64,000 nucleotides of DNA. Origin: Tsukamurella sp. 8F. Lineage in GTDB: Bacteria > Actinomycetota > Actinomycetes > Mycobacteriales > Mycobacteriaceae. Below, piece after piece: positions 1 through 6,803 of the stretch. The stretch covers positions 62,001 through 126,000 of the forward strand of contig NZ_JARFTP010000009.1 of assembly GCF_029167375.1 (NCBI RefSeq), read 5' to 3'. Every line of letters begins with the position of its first letter. Positions within the stretch are counted from its first letter, which is position 1. Position numbers and translations under genes: made by a program. Under the pieces are notes generated by a model that made no database searches, was not told the origin of the DNA, and worked only from the letters and a program-made list of their open reading frames with translations.

Positions 1-1
1 G

Positions 2-538
2 CTGGAGACGCACGCACCCGCCTCCCCCGCCGCGCACGATGCCGCGCGACTCCTTCTGTCCGCGTTACTGATCCGCATCGCCCCACCGACGGGCGAAGCG
101 TTACCCGACCAGCCGCTCTTCGGCCGATTCCGCGATCTGGTCGAAGCCGAGTTCCGCGCCCACCACGACGTCGCCCACTACGCCGCCGTGCTCGGCTACT
201 CGCCGCGCACGCTCACGCGCTCCGTTCACCGCGCCACCGGCCGGAGCGCGAAATCCTTCCTCACTCAGAGGATCATGCTCGAAGCTATGCGTCTTCTCGT
301 CCACGATCGGTACTCCGCCGCCCGGTGCGCCGCCGAACTCGGCTTCCCCGACCCGTCCACGTTCTCGGCGTTCTTCCTGCGGACCGCGGGCCGCACACCC
401 GGTGCCTGGCAGCGGGAGAACTGGATCCCAACGAATCGCATCACCACTACGAATGATTATTCAGTCTCATATCGTGAGCCCACGTCGATCACGGGCACAG
501 GCTCCGCCGTGGAAGCGGCTGAACGCCACGAGGGGTGA
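2..538 (+). CDS. AraC-family transcriptional regulator, C-terminal part (cut by window edge)
   Basis: The frame is open from the window edge and ends at TGA 536-538, so the N-terminus lies outside. The visible 178 residues contain a two-helix-turn-helix AraC/XylS DNA-binding domain. The first helix-turn-helix lies around YAAVLGYSPRTLTRSVHRATG and the second around AAELGFPDPSTFSAFFLRTAG, followed by the usual TPGAWQ-type end. A tail of about 45 residues after the domain is unlike the family and may result from a downstream rearrangement that replaced the normal stop. The next feature is the decayed vWA fragment, so the 3' flank is disturbed. Target genes cannot be inferred. Confidence 0.8.
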   Translation: METHAPASPAAHDAARLLLSALLIRIAPPTGEALPDQPLFGRFRDLVEAEFRAHHDVAHYAAVLGYSPRTLTRSVHRATGRSAKSFLTQRIMLEAMRLLVHDRYSAARCAAELGFPDPSTFSAFFLRTAGRTPGAWQRENWIPTNRITTTNDYSVSYREPTSITGTGSAVEAAERHEG

Positions 539-721
539 GCAGCGCCTACAGAATTCTCCAGTCCCCGGGGCCCACGAGAAGGGTGCCGGGTGCAGCGAAC
601 GGTCTCACAGGTCCGGTCGCGAGAAACGGAGGCGTACCGGCGGCGCGCTCGACACCGCGTCGTCCGCACCAGCCTGCCCGGACACTCGCCGGGCTACACC
701 TCGCATCCGCCGTGTTCGGAG

Positions 722-1395
722 CTACTTCCCGACCCGGCGCCCCACGGCATTGACGAAGTTCGCCAGCATCTCCTGCCCCGAATCCGCGTGCTGGGCAGCG
801 CCCCCGGTCGCCTGAGAGATGCGGGTGATCCGTTCATATCCGCATCAGGCGATATGCCGACCGTGTTCACGGTGATGGACTTGGCCGGATCCGCAAGCGA
901 CTTCAGCTGTGCCACCACCGAATCCAGCGACATCCCGTCCGGATCCTCGTCCTCGCCGTCGGTGAGCAGGATGATCGAGTTGGAGAAGGCGGGATCGAAC
1001 TGCGCCTGCGCCTGCTTGTAGGCGGCCAGCGTCGTCGCATACAGCCCGGTGCCGCCCTTGACCCGGCACGGCAGCGTGTTCGCAGCGGCAATCAACTCGG
1101 CGCGGTGATCGGAGTTGCCGGACTTCTGGCTGAGGGGGGCGGTGGGCGACAACGAGACCCAATCGTCGCCGGAATCCGACAGGGAGAACGCCCAGAGCCC
1201 GATCTGATTGGCTCCGGACATCTGCGAGACCACCTTGTCGAAGCCCGATACCGTCAGGTCGATCCGGGTGGTGTTCTGGGATTTGAAGCCCATCGACCCC
1301 GAGATGTCCACGACCACGATGGTCTTGAGCGGGATCACGACCGCGGCGTACTCCTTGGCCGCGGCCTCGAGATCGGCGACCTGACGCTGCCTCGC
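722..1395 (-). pseudogene. Remnant of a vWA-domain gene, truncated and frameshifted
   Basis: Read on the minus strand, this is a close copy of the C-terminal vWA domain of the intact gene at 11888-13489. The MIDAS motif DISGSMG, the GLWAFSLS strand, VKGGTGLY and ILLTDG all align. The N-terminal membrane anchor and binding-protein domain are missing because homology stops near 1395, where an integrase fragment begins on the opposite strand. Near position 832 one base is lost after the ADMN motif. The continuation ITRISQATGG to a terminal GRRVGK is in another frame, with its stop at 722-724. No intact product is expected. It is a dead paralogue of a gene that survives on the other side of the integrated element. 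Confidence 0.8.
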
Positions 1396-1407
1396 CAACA
1401 CGGCGCA

Positions 1408-1955
1408 ATGGGAATGGTCTCGGTGACGCGAACCAAAACCCGACAGGCCGGTAAGCGGCTTGTCGGTACGCCCAAGTCGGTCCGGTCGACGCGCGTGGTC
1501 CCCATCGACGGCTGGCCGGCCGACGACCTGCGGGAGTACCTGACGAGCCATCCCTACCGCCTGGACCCCACCGCGCCGTTGTTCCCGGGACGGATGGCCC
1601 GCGCTGAGGCGAAGGCGGCGGATATCACTCTGCGCGAGCACACCGCCGACGAAGCCGAACGGGACGACTACGCCGACGCGATCATGGCGACCTACAAATG
1701 GACGGAGCCGATAGAGACCGCGAACGTTACGCGCAACTACTACTCCCCTGCCCTGGCCGCTCTGGATCTGCTGCCCGCCCGCTGGCACGACCTGCGGCAT
1801 AGCTTCGCCGTCCATTCCTTTTGTCGGCCGGGGAACACTACATGGAGGTGTCCAAGTGGCTCGGGCACGCCTCGTTTGTCACCACGCTCAACGTCTACGC
1901 CGACTACATCTCCGAGGCCGAAGGCGGCAAGCAAGCGCCCTCACTCGGCCGGTAG
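1408..1955 (+). pseudogene. Tyrosine recombinase (integrase) C-terminal remnant, frameshifted
   Basis: The frame encodes the second half of a phage-type tyrosine integrase catalytic domain. It has the strand GTPKSVRSTRVVPI with the candidate catalytic lysine, then WHDLRHSFAVH, which is the H-x-x-R box. The frame is lost near 1817. In the next frame the text resumes as AGEHYMEVSKWLGHASFVTT and LNVYADY, the conserved GH box and catalytic tyrosine, and stops at 1953-1955. The N-terminal arm-binding and core-binding domains and the first catalytic arginine are absent. The fragment points at a degenerate tRNA on the opposite strand, the same geometry as the intact integrase and tRNA-Arg at 10 kb. 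It is probably the relic of an older integrative element. Confidence 0.85.
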
Positions 1956-2021
1956 CAGTTCCAGCTCCGCAGCAGACGAAGAAGGTATCGAGTCTTCGGT
2001 AAGGAGCCCTGGAACAAAAGC

Positions 2022-2064
2022 GAAGCGACGCGGGAGGCGTGTTTACCTGCAACCGCGTCGCTTC
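2022..2064. terminator. 12-bp perfect inverted repeat, terminator-like
   Basis: GAAGCGACGCGG at 2022-2033 pairs perfectly with CCGCGTCGCTTC at 2053-2064 across a 19-base loop. It lies between the integrase remnant on the plus strand and the tRNA-like sequence on the minus strand, so it could terminate both. There is no U-tract, as is common in high-GC actinobacteria. The rest of 1956-2216 shows no gene besides this and the tRNA-like sequence. Confidence 0.5.
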
Positions 2065-2069
2065 TTCAC

Positions 2070-2142
2070 AAGCCTAGGCGGGAGTCGAACCCGCTACCAC
2101 GCCTTCGTAAGGGGCGCGCTCTGTCCGTTGAGCTACTAGGGC
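2070..2142 (-). tRNA. Degenerate tRNA-like sequence (Arg/Val-like), probable decayed attachment site
   Basis: The minus strand folds as a 73-nt cloverleaf: acceptor GCCCTAG, D-arm GCTC/GAGC with loop AACGGACA, a good T-arm GCGGG-TTCGACT-CCCGC, and 3' acceptor CTAGGCT. Two defects are visible: a C-C mismatch at pair 2-71 and one mismatched pair in the anticodon stem. Depending on which stem is chosen, the anticodon reads UAC (Val) or ACG (Arg). The D-arm is most like tRNA-Arg. No CCA is encoded. The integrase remnant ends 115 bp away facing its 3' end. I read it as a tRNA damaged at its 3' end by an old integration; it could instead be a divergent but working tRNA. Confidence 0.55.
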
Positions 2143-2216
2143 ATTGGAGCGAATTGACTATATCACGTGTGGCTGCCGGACGCCAGAGTCCGGAAGTAGA
2201 TCGTGCCTGCCTTCGT

Positions 2217-3200
2217 TTACGCCTCCGGAGTCTGTGTCGGTGTCGAATCCTCCGCAGGCACGGGAGGTGGCGAATCTTCGGTAGTGGCCGAGTACCGCTC
2301 GCGCCATGCGTCAATTGTGGGCTGCAGTCGCGCGGGGTAGAAGTTCTCGCGCGAGCCGTTCGGGTCCGTGGACTGCGCTTCGAACAGGCATACTGCTACC
2401 TCCGTCGTAATGAGGGCAGTGTTGATCGAGTCTGCCATCATCTTGAACATGGCGGTAGGTCCCTGAATCAGATCGATCGGCCAGCTGTGGCCGTGCGTGA
2501 AGCTGGAGCACTGGCGATACTGACTCTGTGCGATCGTCGGGAAATGAACCCCCTTAGTATCATTGGTGTGCGCGGGCGGATGGTCTTCGATCCAGTTCGC
2601 AGCCTTCCTGACTAGCTCCGTGTACTTTCGAGCATTCTGCGGCGAGAGCTTCGCGAGCTCATCGAGTTCGCCCTGATGGAACTCGCGACGGTGCTGCGAC
2701 TGCTTGTAGGTGCGATCGGGTATCTTCAGAAGGCCGCTGTCGTGAGCACTAATCGCATCAGCGTGGTAGTCCCGCGCATGCTCCAGTCCAGTCTTCGCGA
2801 GTCCCGCTGCCCGAGCTCGTCGGTCGGCACGATCTTCTGGGCACATGGCCCAAATTGCCTGTGACGAACACTCGATTGCAGTTCTGCATAGCGCGAGGAA
2901 CGCTGGCGTGTGGTGATTCATCGGGGTTGACCGCGCCGCATTAGAAATGAGCAAGTTTGTTGTGGACAAAGCATCCGTCGCATTCATGATGGGAAATGCG
3001 ACTGTCCGCGCGATCCCCTCGGGGATCTTCTCATCGTAGCCGTCGGCTTCATCGAGATCCATTGGCGTGCCCGGGTCGGCCGCATGCGGTCGTAGCCCCC
3101 ACATCATCAGCGTCCCTCCTCGAGCTGATCGCTCGACAACGCGACCGAGAGCTGGAGTCAGCATCGCCATCACCTCGTGCGGTATGCGGGGCATTTTCAT
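2217..3200 (-). CDS. Unrecognised protein of the accessory region
   Basis: This encodes about 327 residues when started at the ATG at 3200 (start MKMPRIPHEV). The frame is open up to 3302, but those extra residues look non-native. No family is recognised. The middle, around PAFLALCRTAIECSSQAIWAM and a following Arg/Ala-rich helix, is probably all-helical. The C-terminus is Pro/Glu/Thr-rich and likely disordered. There is no signal peptide or membrane segment. The gene sits alone between the degenerate tRNA and the left end of the integrated element, outside both 43-bp repeats, so it is probably cargo or a leftover of an older insertion. No convincing ribosome-binding site precedes any candidate start, so the start is uncertain. 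Confidence 0.55.
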   Translation of the reverse strand: MKMPRIPHEVMAMLTPALGRVVERSARGGTLMMWGLRPHAADPGTPMDLDEADGYDEKIPEGIARTVAFPIMNATDALSTTNLLISNAARSTPMNHHTPAFLALCRTAIECSSQAIWAMCPEDRADRRARAAGLAKTGLEHARDYHADAISAHDSGLLKIPDRTYKQSQHRREFHQGELDELAKLSPQNARKYTELVRKAANWIEDHPPAHTNDTKGVHFPTIAQSQYRQCSSFTHGHSWPIDLIQGPTAMFKMMADSINTALITTEVAVCLFEAQSTDPNGSRENFYPARLQPTIDAWRERYSATTEDSPPPVPAEDSTPTQTPEA

Positions 3201-3362
3201 GTGCTGATGCTGCCATGTCGCACCGACAGGTTTCGGGTAATCGTGAGGTAACGCCCACGTGGCACCGCCAATCGCGCCCGTTGGGTAGCACGGGGGTGGC
3301 ATGGGACCGGGCCTGGCGCCCGCAGATCGGACCGAAACCGCCGCCTAGCTGCGCTTGTACTA

Positions 3363-3405
3363 GTGCCCCCGACACGATTCGAACGTGCGACCTGCCCTTT
3401 AGGAG
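3363..3405. repeat. Left attachment site: 43-bp copy of the tRNA-Arg 3' half
   Basis: This is identical to 10087-10129. It contains the T-arm and 3' acceptor strand of tRNA-Arg(CCT) but no 5' half, so it is not a tRNA gene. Just outside the repeat, the triplet in the CCA position reads CTA on the tRNA strand, whereas the intact tRNA copy has CCA. The stretch 3201-3362 to its left shows no feature I can support. Confidence 0.92.
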
Positions 3406-3545
3406 CAGGCAGTGAAAATCGTTGACCTGCAGTTTCTTTCAGATCAATACGACCGAATGGTCTGACTGACCTGGGCGTTCCGACTGATCCTACACCTGGA
3501 CCGGACACGGAGCGGACACCGCCGACTCATCCCTGACATGGGAAA

Positions 3546-3583
3546 CCCCCACCGCTGACGTTGTGAAGGGCACGCGGTGGGGG
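3546..3583. terminator. 10-bp perfect hairpin just inside the left end of the element
   Basis: CCCCCACCGC at 3546-3555 pairs with GCGGTGGGGG at 3574-3583 across 18 bases. It lies just upstream of the Rep reading frame and downstream of the left repeat. It could insulate the element from chromosomal transcription or be part of the replication or integration region. The remainder of 3406-3597 shows nothing I can name. Confidence 0.45.
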
Positions 3584-3597
3584 TCCCGGGATGAGGA

Positions 3598-5244
3598 ATG
3601 GCCATGCACCCAACGCCGATTGTACGTCGGACCACCGACACACGGGGGGTCTCGCATGCGAAGGCGAAGAAACTCTCCACAGGGGCCGGGAGCCGAAGGG
3701 CGCAGCGGGAGCCGAAGGCCGAGCACGGCGCCAGCCGCGCGCAGGCCGTAGGCGGGAGCGCAGCCCGAAGGCGGGAGGCCGCTGCGGGCGGAGCCCGCCG
3801 TCTCGGTAGTACTCAGAATAAGTGCACCCCACACCGTGTGACCTGCAGAGACGCCGGACTCGTGTCCGATTTGCAGGTGCGGCGGCGGGAACGCTTCCGT
3901 GCTCGCGCCGCCCTGTGGCAGGCTTCGACACTCAAGTCGGTGCGATCCTGCGGTCGGCTGATCCACGGGGACGACTACGGGCAGCACGAGATTGATGGTG
4001 TGACGGTTAAACGCTCCGTGGGCGGGAAGGCCGGCTTCGGGAATCTTGTGACGTGCGGATCACCGTGGGCGTGTCCGCGGTGTTCGGCAGTGATCGCAGC
4101 GCGGAGGTCAGACGAGCTCGCTGGCGCGATCCGAGCGGCACACGCTCAGGGCGGCCGCACCTACCTGCTGACTTTGACCATGCGGCATAGGAGCGGTCAG
4201 GGGCTCGCAGAGCTGTGGGACGGCCTGTCGACGGGCTGGCGACGAGCGTTCGGCGGCACCCCGTGGACAGGTGACCGCGGGTACCGACGTAAGGACGGGA
4301 CGCTGCGCCCGCCCAGGATCGGTGACCGAGACCGGTTCGGTGTCGGCGGCCTCGTACGGGCCGTCGAGGTTACCCACGGTGGCAATGGCTGGCACCTGCA
4401 CGCCCATGTCCTGGTCGTCACTGTTGGCGGTCTGGGCGTTGGTCTGGTCGACGACATCGAGGATCAGTTGAGCGACATGGTGGCGCAGCGGGTTACGGTC
4501 GATCGGGACTGGTTGGCACGACAGGCCATGGCCGCGGCGGTGTTCGAGCGCTGGGCCGCCGGACTGACGAAGGCGGGCTTGGAGATGCCTGGATCGGCGG
4601 CAGTCGATCTGCGTCCCATCGGTGATGACGGTGACGAGTACGTATCGGCGTACTTGGCGAAGTCCACGTATGACGTGGCACGGAGACTGGGTGCGGAGGT
4701 CGCGGCTGGCGCGATCACTAAGACGGGGCGGGGTCGTAACCGTACCCCGTTCGAGCTTCTCGGCGGCCTCGTCACGGACCCGGATGCACCCGGATTCGGT
4801 GTCCGCACACCCCGGCATTGGCACGTGCTCGCTGACGGGAACGAGGTCCTGGTGGTGGACACGGACACAAATGAGGTGACATCGACTACACCGCACGGCG
4901 ATTGGCGTTTGTGGGTTGAGTTCGAGCAAGCTTCGAAGGGCCGTCGGCAACTCGTCTGGAGCCACCGTGTCGACGAAGCCGCGACCGCGCGCGAACGGTT
5001 TTGGAATGCGTGCCTGGATGCACGTGGCGGAAGCGCCGATATGACGGACGAGGAACTCGCCGACGAGCGCCTTGACGGCGATGCCGTTGTGACCATCACC
5101 CGTGAAGCGTGGTACCGCGTCGTCACGTGGAACCCGGCATGGATGGTGGAATTGCTGGAGTTGGCGGAGTCACAGCCGGATCGGGTTCGTGTGTGGTGTG
5201 AAGCGCGCGGGATCGCCGTCGATCCGCCTGGCGATGGCCCGTAA
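3598..5244 (+). CDS. Rolling-circle replication initiator (Rep, HUH endonuclease type)
   Basis: Rep nicks the element's double-strand origin and starts rolling-circle replication after excision. Visible motifs are a Cys cluster around CPRCSAVIAARR (about residue 158), LLTLTMRH (about 190), the HUH metal-binding motif in GWHLHAHVLVV (about 264) and the catalytic tyrosine/lysine region YVSAYLAKSTY (about 347). These match RepSA-like initiators of AICEs and related plasmids. Several starts are possible: ATG 3598, ATG 3604 with a GAGGA site about 7 bases upstream, or GTG 3862, closer to where family similarity begins. The first 80 or so codons are repetitive, Arg/Ala-rich and unlike the family, so they may be untranslated origin DNA. 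Confidence 0.85.
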   Translation: MAMHPTPIVRRTTDTRGVSHAKAKKLSTGAGSRRAQREPKAEHGASRAQAVGGSAARRREAAAGGARRLGSTQNKCTPHRVTCRDAGLVSDLQVRRRERFRARAALWQASTLKSVRSCGRLIHGDDYGQHEIDGVTVKRSVGGKAGFGNLVTCGSPWACPRCSAVIAARRSDELAGAIRAAHAQGGRTYLLTLTMRHRSGQGLAELWDGLSTGWRRAFGGTPWTGDRGYRRKDGTLRPPRIGDRDRFGVGGLVRAVEVTHGGNGWHLHAHVLVVTVGGLGVGLVDDIEDQLSDMVAQRVTVDRDWLARQAMAAAVFERWAAGLTKAGLEMPGSAAVDLRPIGDDGDEYVSAYLAKSTYDVARRLGAEVAAGAITKTGRGRNRTPFELLGGLVTDPDAPGFGVRTPRHWHVLADGNEVLVVDTDTNEVTSTTPHGDWRLWVEFEQASKGRRQLVWSHRVDEAATARERFWNACLDARGGSADMTDEELADERLDGDAVVTITREAWYRVVTWNPAWMVELLELAESQPDRVRVWCEARGIAVDPPGDGP

Positions 5245-5363
5245 CGGGTCAGCGGTCAGTCGGGTCTGCCATGCACGGAGTTATACAGCCATGACCCGAC
5301 AAGTACGCGAGCGCTAGGCATCGACGCCAGATGCAGTCCGGGGGCGTGCGCAGTCCCTCTGTA

Positions 5364-5379
5364 TTAGGACGAGTCCTAA
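5364..5379. promoter_or_regulatory. Perfect 16-bp palindrome, likely operator
   Basis: TTAGGAC at 5364-5370 and GTCCTAA at 5373-5379 are perfect inverted repeats around a 2-base spacer. The half-site core TCCTAA recurs at 5386-5391. The size and symmetry fit a dimeric repressor site controlling the operon that starts at 5586. No repressor gene is recognised inside the element. Confidence 0.5.
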
Positions 5380-5421
5380 AGCGGATCCTAATTCAGTGCG
5401 TGAGTGCTACCACGGCGCGTG

Positions 5422-5453
5422 ACGTATGGCGTGCAATATGGCATGCCATACGT
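5422..5453. repeat. 9-bp inverted repeat with 14-bp spacer in the element's control region
   Basis: ACGTATGGC at 5422-5430 and GCCATACGT at 5445-5453 are exact inverted copies. It could form a cruciform or hairpin, so a replication or transfer origin is as plausible as an operator. Confidence 0.45.
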
Positions 5454-5585
5454 GAGACAACATTGCGTCACATATTGTATCTTGCTGTGCGCCAATATCA
5501 TTCGTTGACGCGGTTCGGGATCGGTGCTACAAATCGACATCGGCCCGGACCGACCGGACCGACACGATCGAATTGGAGCGATGAA

Positions 5586-5996
5586 ATGGACATTCGCGAT
5601 TTGAATTTCAAACCGGATCCGGCCGACCTTTTAATCGTGGCGCTGGGCGGCACGACCGCCAACGTCGCCGAATACGAAAACGGGCGCGCCACCGGGAATT
5701 TCGTAACCCGAAACGGCGGCACGGTACGTCGCGTGGCCGGCGTTTCGGTCGCGCTGGCGGGCCGCGGCCTCGACGGCGTCACCGTCGAAACATCGACCGC
5801 GATCGACGCGTTGGCGCCGGGCACCGTGCTGAAGCCGGCGGGTGAAATTGAATTCACCGTCCGACCGACGGCGCGGGCGGGTTTCAATGGCCGTCCGCCG
5901 TCCGCATCGCTGCGGGTCACGGCGTATTTCGAACGGTTGGTACCGGTCGGCAGCGTGGGGTCGGTCGTGAAGCGCGGGGGTGGTTCCGATGCGTGA
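5586..5996 (+). CDS. Unrecognised element-encoded protein
   Basis: This encodes 136 residues starting MDIRDLNFKPDPADLL, after a GGAG site about 8 bases upstream. It is the first gene of a tightly packed series that runs through to the integrase. No signal peptide, membrane segment or known motif is visible. The middle and end look beta-rich with alternating Val/Thr and Gly turns. Codon use differs from the chromosomal genes, with more T and G in third positions, consistent with a foreign origin. No function is proposed. Confidence 0.6.
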   Translation: MDIRDLNFKPDPADLLIVALGGTTANVAEYENGRATGNFVTRNGGTVRRVAGVSVALAGRGLDGVTVETSTAIDALAPGTVLKPAGEIEFTVRPTARAGFNGRPPSASLRVTAYFERLVPVGSVGSVVKRGGGSDA

Positions 5997-6273
5997 ATCG
6001 ATGTCGCAACGGATCGCGTCACGGTTCGCCGGTCGGTTGGATTCACTTTTGTTACAACGTGATTCGACGCTACTCGATCTGCAGCGTCGGCTTGAACGGC
6101 GGTATGGGTTCGATTTCGCGGACGCGGAAAATCATCGGTGGACGTCGGGTTTGCCGGAATCGTTGCCGCGGTTGGATGTCGCGATCGCGATTAGCCGCGA
6201 TCTCGGTGGTGGGGGGCGGGTTCCGTTTTTGTTGACGGCGAACGAATTCGATGTCGACGGGGGTGAGGTGTGA
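5989..6273 (+). CDS. Unrecognised small element-encoded protein
   Basis: This encodes about 94 residues from ATG 5989, which overlaps the end of the previous gene by 8 bases. It starts MRESMSQRIASRFAGRLDSL and is predicted largely helical at the N-terminus with several Arg residues. The sequence is soluble with no recognised domain. Its stop overlaps the start of the next gene, so it is translationally coupled. Nothing further can be said. Confidence 0.55.
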   Translation: MRESMSQRIASRFAGRLDSLLLQRDSTLLDLQRRLERRYGFDFADAENHRWTSGLPESLPRLDVAIAISRDLGGGGRVPFLLTANEFDVDGGEV

Positions 6274-6800
6274 TGCGACTACCGTTGGAGCGCATGGCTA
6301 TTGGGCGTCCGTCGGGGTCACGGCGGGGCGTGTTTCGGGTCGGCGTGGTCGCTACCATGGTTGCCGTGCTGGTGGTTGGCGCGGTGTTCGTGTCGCGGAT
6401 TGCGTGGAATTCGGAATCGTCGACGGGGCGTGGTGCGGTGACGCTGATTGATTCGCGTGCGGTCCCGGCGTCGGATGCCGGGGAACTCGCTCGGCTGTGC
6501 TCGGCGGACCTGCGCCTCCGCACGGCGTTGACCGCTGCGTTGAATCGCGGGATGTCGGTCCCCGCTGCCGAATCGCGACCGTCCACGGACGCGATTCGCG
6601 CCGCGTACGTCGCGCTGTACGAGTATGGCCGGGCGGTTGGTCCGTTGTTATGGCTTGGTGGTGCTGATCGCGTGGCGGCGTGGGCGACGGAACGGTGGGC
6701 GACGGACCGGATTGTCGGGTGGATTACCGCGGGCCGTGGGGTTGAACCGGTTGGTGTGGCTCCGGACCCGCTTCGCGGGCGCTGCGGCACGGGACGCTGA
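6273..6800 (+). CDS. Unrecognised single-pass membrane protein of the element
   Basis: This encodes about 175 residues. A basic N-terminus is followed by one clear membrane helix at about residues 23-42 (GVVATMVAVLVVGAVFVSRIAW), then a soluble domain of about 130 residues rich in Ala, Arg and Leu. A GTG at 6270 or the ATG at 6273 can start it, both overlapping the previous stop. It lies immediately upstream of the translocase gene, so a partner role in conjugative transfer at the membrane is a reasonable inference. No family is recognised. Confidence 0.6.
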   Translation: MRLPLERMAIGRPSGSRRGVFRVGVVATMVAVLVVGAVFVSRIAWNSESSTGRGAVTLIDSRAVPASDAGELARLCSADLRLRTALTAALNRGMSVPAAESRPSTDAIRAAYVALYEYGRAVGPLLWLGGADRVAAWATERWATDRIVGWITAGRGVEPVGVAPDPLRGRCGTGR

Positions 6801-6803
6801 CGC

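Larger units (their letters stand above)
5245..5585. other. 341-bp gene-free control region of the element
   Basis: No protein-coding frame is convincing here, and base composition is richer in A and T than its surroundings. It contains the two inverted repeats annotated separately and an extra copy of the half-site TCCTAA at 5386-5391. It separates rep from the next operon (5586 onward), so it is the natural place for an operon promoter, an operator, the replication origin or a transfer origin. A GGAG ribosome-binding site precedes the ATG at 5586. Confidence 0.55.

Noticed and set aside
694-1815. A 373-codon protein on the minus strand as an intact vWA gene
   Set aside because: Only about 1395 to 832 is vWA-like. 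Upstream it is antisense to the integrase fragment and downstream it is out of frame.
1105-2139. A 344-codon intact integrase
   Set aside because: The first 100 codons are antisense to the vWA remnant and the catalytic end is in another frame; it is a pseudogene.
3363-3440. A second tRNA-Arg gene
   Set aside because: Only the 3' 43 bases match; the 5' half, D-arm and acceptor partner are missing. It is the left attachment site.
3440-3540. Short GGACAC repeats near the left end as integrase arm sites
   Set aside because: Only two imperfect copies are seen; they are too short and common in GC-rich DNA to support a claim.
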